From Thiopseudomonas sp. (GTDB lineage: Bacteria > Pseudomonadota > Gammaproteobacteria > Pseudomonadales > Pseudomonadaceae), in the NCBI GenBank assembly GCA_023228985.1, contig JALOAC010000009.1, positions 19,492 through 83,491 of the forward strand: a stretch of 64,000 nucleotides of DNA, read 5' to 3'. Positions 1 to 9,322 of this stretch are shown here, one piece after another. Under the pieces are notes generated by a model that made no database searches, was not told where the DNA came from, and saw only the letters and a program-made list of their open reading frames with translations. The position numbers and the translations under genes are program-made. Numbering within the stretch: the stretch's first letter is position 1; each line of letters begins with the position of its first letter.

Positions 1-2
1 CC

Positions 3-254
3 GTCAGTCTATCCGCCACTCTAAAGCACCTAGGCGAACTGCTAGAGCCCAAGGGCGTGATGTATGTGTCCTTTAAATACGGCGAAGATGAAAGCGTTCG
101 CAGTGGTCGTCATTTCACCAACTGCACTGAAGCGCGTTTAGAGCAATTTCTTGAAAATACAGGGTTGCACACCAAAGAAGTCTGGATTAGCACAGACAGA
201 CGCCCTGATCGCGATGACGAGCAATGGCTCAATGCGTTATTAACCTTGGCATAG
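3..254 (+). CDS. SAM-dependent methyltransferase, C-terminal fragment
   Basis: The gene begins outside the window; 83 codons and the TAG stop are visible. The fragment contains LGELLEPKGVMYVSFKYG, which resembles the late beta-strand region of class I (Rossmann-fold) SAM methyltransferases, where a 'L-pGG' type turn is followed by a strand. The catalytic and SAM-binding motifs lie off the window, so the substrate cannot be judged. The stop is only 12 bases before the start of the downstream PLD-helicase gene on the same strand, so the two are probably co-transcribed. Family assignment is moderate; small-molecule versus nucleic-acid methylation is open. Confidence 0.55.
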   Translation, partial: VSLSATLKHLGELLEPKGVMYVSFKYGEDESVRSGRHFTNCTEARLEQFLENTGLHTKEVWISTDRRPDRDDEQWLNALLTLA

Positions 255-266
255 ACAGACGTACTG

Positions 267-2744
267 ATGTTAGCTAACAGCCCACGCCTAACCACGGGAA
301 CAGCGCAGGACCCTTTACTGCCTAAACTGCTTGAAGCCATCTATCAAGCCACTGATATTGAGATAGCCGTATCTTTTATCCAGCCATCAGGTTTAGAGCT
401 GTTATTTGACCCCCTGCTAGAAGCCCTTAACAAGGGCGCTTCGATACGCCTTCTGACCTCGGATTATTTAAATATCACTCACCCGCGCGCCTTACGCGAA
501 CTATTGATGCTGGCTGAGCGCGGTGCACAGGTGCGCGTGTTTGAGTGCACCGGACAAACCAGCTTCCACCTTAAAAGCTACATCTTTACGCAAAACAAAA
601 ACGCTAAGATTATTAAAGGCAGTGCTTTTATTGGCTCCAACAACATCAGTCGCACGGCACTCACCCATGCCTACGAATGGTCATGGCGTCATGATTGGCA
701 ACCCCCAGAAGACTCATCCGCAGCCCAAGAGTTTGTCAAAATTCGCCACGCCTTTGCACAGCTGTTTGATGAGCCGAGTTGCGTGTCTTTAACCGCTGAC
801 TGGATTGATACCTACAGTGTCCGACGACAAATCAACTTGCCGCTACTGGCACCGATTAGCGGTTTTATTGATGAAAATATCGAACAGCCCAGCCCTAACA
901 GCGTGCAAGTTGAAGCACTGCAAGCGCTGCTTGAGACTCGCACCGAAGGGTTTTCTCGCGGTTTAGTCGTACTCGCCACCGGCATGGGAAAAACCTGGCT
1001 CGCCGCCTTTGATGCACTACAGATGCAAGCCAAGCGCGTGCTCTTTGTCGCCCACCGCGAAGAGATTTTGCTGCAAGCCCAATCGGTGTTTAACCGCGTG
1101 CATCCCAACGCCCACACCGGCTTGTTTCAAGGTGCATTAAAAGAACATGAGGCAGACTTTGTGTTTGCCTCGGTACAAAGCCTCAGCAAGCCTGAAGCAC
1201 TACAACGTTTTAGCAGTAAGCATTTTGATTACATCGTCGTGGATGAGTTTCACCATGCCAGTGCACCCAGTTACCGCAGCATTATTAAGCATTTTAATCC
1301 GCAATTTTTATTAGGTCTGACCGCCACCCCAGAACGTACCGACCAAGCCGATATCCTCAGCCTATGCGACAACAATCTGGTTTTTGAGCGCAACTTAGTT
1401 CACGGCATTAACGCGCAATTACTAGCACCGATTCATTATTACGGTATCTATGACGAATACGTGGATTATCAAGAAATCCCATGGCGCAGTGGCCGCTTTG
1501 AACCGGCGCAAATCGAGTTTGCTTTTGCCACCCAAAAACGTGCCAAACACATTTACCAACATTGGCTTAAGCACAAGCAAACCCGCACCCTAGGCTTTTG
1601 TATTTCACAAAAGCACGCTGACTATATGAGCCAGTACTTTCAGCAACAGGGCGTGCGTGCCGGTGCTGTGTATGCCGGTTCACAACTGACCCGCCACGCT
1701 GCATTAAGCCAGCTAGCACAGGGCCAACTGGAGGTGATTTTCTCCGTGGATATGTTTAACGAAGGCACCGACTTGCCCGCCCTAGACACCGTACTGATGC
1801 TGCGCCCCACTGAGTCTAAAATTATTTTCTTGCAGCAACTGGGGCGTGGTTTACGCCTCTCACAAGAAACCAACAAAACCCACGTGGTGGTGTTGGACTT
1901 TTTGGGCAATCACCACAGTTTTCTAAACAGTCCAGCGACTTTGCTCGGTGAAAAAGACCGTAACACAGTGCTTAACACAATTCGCCAGCAACAGCCCATC
2001 CAGTTAGCCGAAGGCTGTTTCATTAATTTTGCCCCAAAAATAGTGGGCTTCTGGGAAAAGCTTGCACGCAAAATAGGCAGCACTGCTGCAGAAGATTACC
2101 AACAACTACGCGATGAGTTAGGCCATCGCCCCACCGCTACTGAATTTTTTCACAAAGGCTACGACCTCGCGAAAATGCGCAAACAGGCCGGTAGCTGGCT
2201 GGCCTTGGTTGCCAAACAAGAAGAAGACGCACTGTTCAAGCAGTTACTTAGCGAGCACGGCGAGTTTTTCGCCAAAGGTGTAGAAACCACCAGCATGAAC
2301 AAAAGCTTTAAAGGCTTTCTATATCAAGCCTTTTTAGACTTAAGCGGCGTACAAGAACCCGTTGCCACCACACAACTAGCTAAGCGCAGCCGGCAGCTCT
2401 TAGAACACCGACCCGATGACCTGCGCAACGAGTTGCCGCAAAGTATTCAACAAGCCAGCGCTGAAAGCCGCCCATGGCTGAGCTACTGGCGCAAAAACCC
2501 GATTTTTTATTCCTGCCAACAAGACAAAAACAGCAGCCAAGCTTGGTTTATCGAGCACGGCAACAGCTTCGCGCTTAACTTTACAGTCACACCTGAACTA
2601 CAAGAGATTTTTGCCGACTACTTCCAAGAATTGATCGACCTGCGCCTGGCGCAATACTTCGCGCGCAAGAAGAAATCAAAGCAGCCCTACCCGGTTAAGA
2701 AAGCAGAAATACTGCAGGCGGCGGAAGAGTCGAAGGATGTATAG
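267..2744 (+). CDS. Superfamily II helicase with N-terminal phospholipase D-like domain
   Basis: An 825-residue protein with two recognisable parts. Residues about 30-130 form a PLD-like domain: FHLK (H101-x-K103) followed by GSAFIGSNN (from residue 118) is one HKD-type motif, which suggests nuclease or DNA-binding activity. Residues about 210-600 are an SF2 helicase/translocase core with Walker A GMGKT (239-243), DEFH (326-329), LTATPE (351-356) and motif VI QQLGRGLR (523-530). The C-terminal 250 residues are not recognised. Related PLD-SF2 proteins occur both in defence islands and as solitary genes. It follows the methyltransferase fragment by 12 bases, and its 3' end abuts the CRISPR array head-on. 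No strong ribosome binding site precedes the ATG. Confidence 0.8.
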   Translation: MLANSPRLTTGTAQDPLLPKLLEAIYQATDIEIAVSFIQPSGLELLFDPLLEALNKGASIRLLTSDYLNITHPRALRELLMLAERGAQVRVFECTGQTSFHLKSYIFTQNKNAKIIKGSAFIGSNNISRTALTHAYEWSWRHDWQPPEDSSAAQEFVKIRHAFAQLFDEPSCVSLTADWIDTYSVRRQINLPLLAPISGFIDENIEQPSPNSVQVEALQALLETRTEGFSRGLVVLATGMGKTWLAAFDALQMQAKRVLFVAHREEILLQAQSVFNRVHPNAHTGLFQGALKEHEADFVFASVQSLSKPEALQRFSSKHFDYIVVDEFHHASAPSYRSIIKHFNPQFLLGLTATPERTDQADILSLCDNNLVFERNLVHGINAQLLAPIHYYGIYDEYVDYQEIPWRSGRFEPAQIEFAFATQKRAKHIYQHWLKHKQTRTLGFCISQKHADYMSQYFQQQGVRAGAVYAGSQLTRHAALSQLAQGQLEVIFSVDMFNEGTDLPALDTVLMLRPTESKIIFLQQLGRGLRLSQETNKTHVVVLDFLGNHHSFLNSPATLLGEKDRNTVLNTIRQQQPIQLAEGCFINFAPKIVGFWEKLARKIGSTAAEDYQQLRDELGHRPTATEFFHKGYDLAKMRKQAGSWLALVAKQEEDALFKQLLSEHGEFFAKGVETTSMNKSFKGFLYQAFLDLSGVQEPVATTQLAKRSRQLLEHRPDDLRNELPQSIQQASAESRPWLSYWRKNPIFYSCQQDKNSSQAWFIEHGNSFALNFTVTPELQEIFADYFQELIDLRLAQYFARKKKSKQPYPVKKAEILQAAEESKDV

Positions 2745-2771
2745 CTGGGGTTGGATGTTAGGGAGCTAAAG

Positions 2772-2799
2772 CACCTAAGCTGTGTGAGCCGCGGCTGAC
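2772..2799 (-). repeat. Degenerate terminal CRISPR repeat
   Basis: This is the leader-distal end repeat. Compared with its neighbour it differs at seven positions, most of them in the 3' half in crRNA orientation, the usual decay of a trailer-end repeat. It carries C at position 3, like the leader-proximal block, but G at position 10, like the leader-distal block. It lies 27 bases past the helicase stop codon and bounds the array. Confidence 0.9.
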
Positions 2800-5700
2800 G
2801 TATCCTGCAGCCACTTGAAAACCTGCCGACTTTTCTAAGCCGCGTGTGCCGCGGCTAACGCGGCCTCCGTGACCACTTGAATCTTGACGTATTTCTAAGC
2901 CGCGTGTGCCGCGGCTAACCCTGAGCAGCCGTCACGGTTTCTACCGGTACGTTTCTAAGCCGCGTGTGCCGCGGCTAACGTTTCAGCTTGCAGCATGCTT
3001 GAAAGCTGGCCTTTCTAAGCCGCGTGTGCCGCGGCTAACAATTAAATAATCGGCGCAACGCATAGCTGCGCCTTTCTAAGCCGCGTGTGCCGCGGCTAAC
3101 TGGACGAGCTGATTGAATCAAACCCGCTGCACTTTCTAAGCCGCGTGTGCCGCGGCTAACCTGACGCCCGCCTAATTGCCGGCTTCCACTACTTTCTAAG
3201 CCGCGTGTGCCGCGGCTAACGAAGGGATAGTGGCAACGTGACAACAACTAATTTTCTAAGCCGCGTGTGCCGCGGCTAACGACCCTCAAACTGTTTTGAT
3301 TCATTAACATATTTTCTAAGCCGCGTGTGCCGCGGCTAACCCGTACAAGACCATGTTCATACCGGTCATGCCTTTCTAAGCCGCGTGTGCCGCGGCTAAC
3401 ATTCAGTCCTGTTTGCGCTCAGCGCTGCACGATTTCTAAGCCGCGTGTGCCGCGGCTAACGGTTGATGTTACTTATGAAAACTCTATGAGCTTTTCTAAG
3501 CCGCGTGTGCCGCGGCTAACGTACAGCTCCTTTTTGCCGCACGATGGGCAGCTTTCTAAGCCGCGTGTGCCGCGGCTAACCTACATATAAAGTCTTTTTT
3601 AGGTGTCACGGATTTCTAAGCCGCGTGTGCCGCGGCTAACTGTACGACACCATCGAAGTGGCATACCTTGACTTTCTAAGCCGCGTGTGCCGCGGCTAAC
3701 CAGCTGATGCGACAAAATTGCACGCTGAAACTTTTCTAAGCCGCGTGTGCCGCGGCTAACTGCCCGTCATATCGCTGTCGCGTGTTCCGTTATTTCTAAG
3801 CCGCGTGTGCCGCGGCTAACGCCTTCCACTTTGTCGAGCAGGTCAGCATATTTTTCTAAGCCGCGTGTGCCGCGGCTAACTTCTGGAACTTATTCAGAAT
3901 ATGAATTTGAGTTTTCTAAGCCGCGTGTGCCGCGGCTAACGAATGCTACTTTTGCTAACCGCCACTGCGTGGTTTCTAAGCCGCGTGTGCCGCGGCTAAC
4001 GTTTTTTCAGGCGGTGTACGGTTTTTCGAACATTTCTAAGCCGCGTGTGCCGCGGCTAACCGGTCCACTCGATCCAGTGTGCACCTTGAGTCTTTCTAAG
4101 CCGCGTGTGCCGCGGCTAACCGACAATTGGTTATTGGTTGATGACGCTAACATTTCTAAGCCGCGTGTGCCGCGGCTAACGTCGAGTGTCGGTGGCTTCC
4201 ACCAGACACCACTTTCTAAGCCGCGTGTGCCGCGGCTAACGAGGGCATGACTGCCAGCAACGGAAGCATGATTTTCTAAGCCGCGTGTGCCGCGGCTAAC
4301 CCTTCTACGACTCACTAATTGCTAAGACTGGAGTTTCTAAGCCGCGTGTGCCGCGGCTAACTGAATGTGCCTTTCTGGCTGCCGCCATCGTGCTTTCTAA
4401 GCCGCGTGTGCCGCGGCTAACGATGAAGCGCGCTACGAAGGAAAAATCCTGCTTTTCTAAGCCGCGTGTGCCGCGGCTAACGTATCCACCGGCGCGGCTG
4501 ACGCTGGCGCACTTTTCTAAGCCGCGTGTGCCGCGGCTAACTTGACCTTGACGGGCACTGCTGATACCCGCAGTTTCTAAGCCGCGTGTGCCGCGGCTAA
4601 CGCACCATAGAAGGATATAGTAAGATAATTAAGTTTCTAAGCCGCGTGTGCCGCGGCTAACTGGCGCGGCCAGTGCTTATGCAGCCTTTTCTATTTCTAA
4701 GCCGCGTGTGCCGCGGCTAACATGATATGGCGCGAACCGTGACAACGCCGCCGTTTCTAAGCCGCGTGTGCCGCGGCTAGCTAGCGGCGTGCCAAGTCAT
4801 AGCCACGCCCTAATTTCTAAGCCGCGTGTGCCGCGGCTAACAACGCTATCAAGGCCAATGAAAAAAAGTGGCATTTCTAAGCCGCGTGTGCCGCGGCTAA
4901 CATCGTGCTGCTGGTGGAGATGTCGCTACGGCTTTTCTAAGCCGCGTGTGCCGCGGCTAACTTCCCAAACAGGGCATTAAGAGCATCATTCATTTTCTAA
5001 GCCGCGTGTGCCGCGGCTAACTGCTTGCAGTTTTGTTTTGCGCGCAGGTTCTATTTCTAAGCCGCGTGTGCCGCGGCTAACCCTATGAGTCGCTGGACAA
5101 CCCAGCCCCATCCTTTCTAAGCCGCGTGTGCGGCGGCTGACTCAAAGAAAAAGCAGGCGAAAGCGGAGTGGTTTTTCTAAGCCGCGTGTGCGGCGGCTGA
5201 CTACAGCCAGCAGGGAAAAGATGGTCGAACGCTTTTCTAAGCCGCGTGTGCGGCGGCTGACGATAATCTCTGGCACACCCTAACAAACCATGATTTCTAA
5301 GCCGCGTGTGCGGCGGCTGACTGGCAACTATTGAGCGGCTATCAGCCGATGCATTTCTAAGCCGCGTGTGCGGCGGCTGACCCATTTACAAGCACAGCAT
5401 CCAGCGCGCTCATTTTCTAAGCCGCGTGTGCGGCGGCTGACGCGGTACGTTGTATTGCAGGACTGCGCGTTAATTTCTAAGCCGCGTGTGCGGCGGCTGA
5501 CAATGAGGTGTTCGGGCGTTTTGTGATGCCAGTTTTCTAAGCCGCGTGTGCGGCGGCTGACTTAACGCAAAATGGCACGCTGCGTACCCGCCCTTTCTAA
5601 GCCGCGTGTGCGGCGGCTGACCCACTGCTGGCGTTTTCAGATTTAGCTCCCATTTTCTAAGCCGCGTGTGCGGCGGCTGACGCGGCACACCTGCGCTTTT

Positions 5701-8501
5701 TGCAACACTGGATTTTCTAAGCCGCGTGTGCGGCGGCTGACAAAAAGCCCTGCTGTTCTGCAAGGCTTAAATTTTTCTAAGCCGCGTGTGCGGCGGCTGA
5801 CGCATAGCGCCCCGTCACCCAGCGGTTTAGATTTTTCTAAGCCGCGTGTGCGGCGGCTGACTTGCCAATCCCGAAGATTCGGCCACGGTGGATTTTCTAA
5901 GCCGCGTGTGCGGCGGCTGACGCATCGGCCAGCTGGGCAAACAGGGTCGGGTCTTTCTAAGCCGCGTGTGCGGCGGCTGACGGTGGGTACAAGGCGCGGC
6001 CGTTGAGCGCAGATTTCTAAGCCGCGTGTGCGGCGGCTGACGTTTGCCAGCTGCAGGTATAGAAGCAGTTATATTTCTAAGCCGCGTGTGCGGCGGCTGA
6101 CCAGGTCCAGTCAAATATCTACGGGCATATACTTTTCTAAGCCGCGTGTGCGGCGGCTGACTTTTATGCTGCGCAGGTATTTGCTGCAATGGTTTTCTAA
6201 GCCGCGTGTGCGGCGGCTGACTTTATCACCCTGCAAGCGTCCTCTCGCGAAGATTTCTAAGCCGCGTGTGCGGCGGCTGACTGTACGTTAGTGAGTTGCC
6301 AGTGATAGTTTTTTTTCTAAGCCGCGTGTGCGGCGGCTGACCCTTTTTCGCCGTCCATGGCTGATTGATTACATTTCTAAGCCGCGTGTGCGGCGGCTGA
6401 CAAATCATAGAATCACCACTGGGTTTTGTGGTTTTTCTAAGCCGCGTGTGCGGCGGCTGACGTGCAATCGATTCGCAAACGGTTGAGATAAATTTTCTAA
6501 GCCGCGTGTGCGGCGGCTGACAAAAGCCCGCACGGTGCGGGATCAGGTTTTCATTTCTAAGCCGCGTGTGCGGCGGCTGACTCCACTGCATGCCGGGGCT
6601 GAACGTGGTTGATTTTCTAAGCCGCGTGTGCGGCGGCTGACATGGACGCTGATTCTATTGCCAATGCTGTGCATTTCTAAGCCGCGTGTGCGGCGGCTGA
6701 CTCATGGGTATCAGCAACGCGGCGGCGGCTCTTTTTCTAAGCCGCGTGTGCGGCGGCTGACCTTGTACGCCTTTATCAGTTATTTGGATATTTTTTCTAA
6801 GCCGCGTGTGCGGCGGCTGACGTAACAAATAAAGCAATACCAATTGTTATAAATTTCTAAGCCGCGTGTGCGGCGGCTGACAGCTCATCATCGACAACGC
6901 CATTTCTGCCGTATTTCTAAGCCGCGTGTGCGGCGGCTGACAAACAAGTAAGTGGTTCCGCGTCGCGGTTGAATTTCTAAGCCGCGTGTGCGGCGGCTGA
7001 CCAAGCGAGTTCCTGAAGAAGATCAACGTGATTTTTCTAAGCCGCGTGTGCGGCGGCTGACTCGGTGGCGGACTGATCAGCAGCTTTACAGAATTTCTAA
7101 GCCGCGTGTGCGGCGGCTGACTTATAGACAGTTATAGTTGTGTTCGCGCAATTTTTCTAAGCCGCGTGTGCGGCGGCTGACGAAAGACACGAGCGAATCA
7201 ACAAGGCCATTGATTTCTAAGCCGCGTGTGCGGCGGCTGACAAATGCAGGGCGGCGGTACCGACCAGCTGCCATTTCTAAGCCGCGTGTGCGGCGGCTGA
7301 CGTATTTCTTCCAGCGCAGAGCGCACCTTGTCATTTCTAAGCCGCGTGTGCGGCGGCTGACAATCGAGTTAGCTCTGAACGCGCGGCGCGCAATTTCTAA
7401 GCCGCGTGTGCGGCGGCTGACCGATGCATTAACCCTGTCGATAACCTCAGCACTTTCTAAGCCGCGTGTGCGGCGGCTGACAAAAAGCGCTAACACCGCA
7501 GTCACTTCGTTATTTTCTAAGCCGCGTGTGCGGCGGCTGACGCCTACAGAGCTGACTTACACAGCCACAGAGTTTTCTAAGCCGCGTGTGCGGCGGCTGA
7601 CTAGAGCGTACCAGCGACAAATTACCGGCGATTTTTCTAAGCCGCGTGTGCGGCGGCTGACCTGAATAACGGCACCTGGGGGCCGCTGGATAATTTCTAA
7701 GCCGCGTGTGCGGCGGCTGACTATGGCCAGTGATTCATAAAGTTCACGCCAGATTTCTAAGCCGCGTGTGCGGCGGCTGACAGCAGCTTGACCTTCGCTT
7801 GCGTGGTGATCACTTTCTAAGCCGCGTGTGCGGCGGCTGACAACAGGTCATACCAGACTCAAGCGATCCGCAATTTCTAAGCCGCGTGTGCGGCGGCTGA
7901 CCGCATGATCTAGATTGTCTGTAAGCGTAGCAATTTCTAAGCCGCGTGTGCGGCGGCTGACATCAACATTAGAGGCGACAGAAGAGCTAGCAATTTCTAA
8001 GCCGCGTGTGCGGCGGCTGACATCATAACCAAGGCCGTCTAAAGCAGTTAATATTTCTAAGCCGCGTGTGCGGCGGCTGACGGGCTGCGATGTTGTTTAC
8101 GTACTTACAGGAATTTCTAAGCCGCGTGTGCGGCGGCTGACAGACAGGCGCTCAGCAAAGCCGCCGTGCGAATTTTCTAAGCCGCGTGTGCGGCGGCTGA
8201 CTTGCTCTTGCTTGATATTAACGGCAATCTTTGTTTCTAAGCCGCGTGTGCGGCGGCTGACTAAACAAGCTATTAGCAATAAGAACCCAGTTTTTTCTAA
8301 GCCGCGTGTGCGGCGGCTGACTGGCACGCTGCACAATGCAAACGGCATTGAATTTTCTAAGCCGCGTGTGCGGCGGCTGACGTTAAGGCCGGCTGTTTAA
8401 TTTGCGGTGCCATTTTCTAAGCCGCGTGTGCGGCGGCTGACTACAAAGACAAAAACGGCAAGCAGCAGCGGATTTTCTAAGCCGCGTGTGCGGCGGCTGA
8501 C
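2772..8501 (-). CRISPR. Type I-F2 CRISPR array, 96 repeats and 95 spacers
   Basis: A 28-bp repeat recurs every 60 bp. On the minus strand it starts GTTAGCC or GTCAGCC and ends GGCTTAGAAA, the 3' end typical of I-F repeats, so the array is transcribed leftward from the leader at 8502-8645. Spacers are 32 bp except two of 33 bp (3040-3072 and 4301-4333); 96 x 28 + 93 x 32 + 2 x 33 equals the full 5730 bp. The 57 leader-proximal repeats (5114-8501) share one sequence. The 38 leader-distal repeats (2832-5081) differ from them at repeat positions 3 (T for C) and 10 (G for C). The repeat at 4754-4781 has one extra change at position 2. The terminal repeat (2772-2799) is degenerate. Open frames across the array are repeat translations, not genes. 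I saw no duplicated spacers, but this was not an exhaustive comparison. Confidence 0.99.
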
Positions 8502-8529
8502 TGCAGATTTGAGCAAAAAAAATAAGTTA

Positions 8530-8542
8530 CATCAAGTATTTA
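8530..8542 (+). promoter_or_regulatory. Candidate leader-proximal IHF site
   Basis: CATCAAGTATTTA matches the IHF consensus WATCAANNNNTTR at every defined position except the first. It lies about 29-41 bp from the first repeat, inside the leader. IHF-bent leaders are known to guide spacer integration in type I-E and I-F systems; its use here is inferred. Confidence 0.45.
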
Positions 8543-8584
8543 TCCCTAAAACCTAAGTTTTATGAATACTTTTTCTACAAGATG

Positions 8585-8597
8585 TAACTTATTGATG
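8585..8597 (-). promoter_or_regulatory. Candidate leader-distal IHF site
   Basis: On the minus strand CATCAATAAGTTA again matches WATCAANNNNTTR at all defined positions but the first. It is in opposite orientation to the proximal site and 55 bp from it, about five helical turns. A pair of sites fits the two-IHF arrangement described for type I-F leaders. The ihfB gene is at 49907-50191. Confidence 0.4.
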
Positions 8598-8645
8598 TAC
8601 AAGCTATTTTTTTAAAGAGCAAAATAAAAGGTTTTTTATTCCTTT

Positions 8646-9311
8646 TTACCAGTGTGGAACAGTAGCGTGGCTGCTAAACCCATAAGTGCTAAAACTTCCC
8701 TCCTTTTTTTCACTTACTGCTTGCTGCTCTATCTGTAAGGAAAATTCTTTTTGAGTGCTTTCGCTCTTAAGTTTAATAAAAGGGAAAGCTTTAACTTTCG
8801 GACTAAGATAATGCTTTTCAGCTTCTTGCAAGCTGACCTCTTGTTTTTCGGCAAAGCGTTGATTTTGTAATGCTTGTGCTTCTTCAAAGCTCAGCTGTCT
8901 ACCCAATCTTTTGCTTTCACGCTGCATAAAGCGGCGTGTTAAGCGTTCAAGATTAGTTACAGACCTATAACGATTAACCTGTAAATAGCTATCTATTTTT
9001 TCAGGCACTGGTTTAATGCTTTTAATATGCACATAGTCTGCCAAGCGATTCAGCCACTTATGAAGGTTCAGCTGTTCAAGTTCTTGCTCCGTACTGGCAA
9101 AAACTCTCAGCTTGTCACCTAAATAGCCAAAACTTTTATCGCCTTCTTCTTGAAAACGATAGTCTGGAAAGCTCACGCCGAAATTAACCGTTTCATCTGG
9201 GTTTTGCTGCTCTACAAAGGCAAGGTGAACCTGCATGTAGAGCTTGCTCCAGACTTCGTATAAAGAGTATTTACTGTCTTCTATCAAAGTTAATTCAATA
9301 AAATATTTCAT
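8646..9311 (-). CDS. cas6f: Cas6f (Csy4-type) crRNA-processing endoribonuclease
   Basis: A 221-residue protein that aligns by eye with Pseudomonas Csy4 (187 residues). H29 occupies the catalytic histidine position, GVSFPD is at 45-50, and a basic helix rich in Arg/Lys spans about 122-137, as expected for binding the repeat hairpin. KSEST (182-186) corresponds to the Csy4 RSQST segment, with S183 at the catalytic serine position. It should cut pre-crRNA just 3' of the repeat stem and stay bound to the crRNA 3' handle. The extra length lies mostly in loops before and after the basic helix. ATG follows a GAGGGC ribosome binding site, 11 bases after the cas5fv stop; it is the last gene before the leader. 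Confidence 0.93.
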   Translation of the reverse strand: MKYFIELTLIEDSKYSLYEVWSKLYMQVHLAFVEQQNPDETVNFGVSFPDYRFQEEGDKSFGYLGDKLRVFASTEQELEQLNLHKWLNRLADYVHIKSIKPVPEKIDSYLQVNRYRSVTNLERLTRRFMQRESKRLGRQLSFEEAQALQNQRFAEKQEVSLQEAEKHYLSPKVKAFPFIKLKSESTQKEFSLQIEQQAVSEKKEGSFSTYGFSSHATVPHW

Positions 9312-9322
9312 TAAGCCCTCTT

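Larger units (their letters stand above)
8502..8645 (-). promoter_or_regulatory. CRISPR leader
   Basis: AT-rich, gene-free sequence between the cas6f stop codon and the first repeat, on the upstream side of the array. It contains nested inverted repeats: 13-bp arms AATAAGTTACATC (8521-8533) and GATGTAACTTATT (8581-8593), inside them AAGTATT (8534-8540) and AATACTT (8565-8571), and at the centre TAAAAC (8547-8552) and GTTTTA (8557-8562). Two near-consensus IHF sites overlap the outer arms. On the minus strand the outer arm is followed by a run of T, so the structure could also end cas operon transcripts; I favour a leader role because it lies directly against the newest repeat. No convincing promoter elements were identified by eye. 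Confidence 0.85.

Noticed and set aside
267..2744. The helicase as a second Cas3
   Set aside because: It has a PLD-like N-terminal domain and no HD nuclease domain, and lies outside the cas operon on the opposite strand.
5082..5114. Boundary between two separate CRISPR arrays
   Set aside because: The gap is a normal 32-bp spacer (5082-5113), and there is no second leader. It is one array with two repeat types.
3035..8400. Many open reading frames across the array, with repeated SKPRVPRLT, QPPHTRLRK and VSRGTRGLE units
   Set aside because: They are translations of the 28-bp repeat at 60-bp period, in several frames on both strands. None has a ribosome binding site or non-repeat content.
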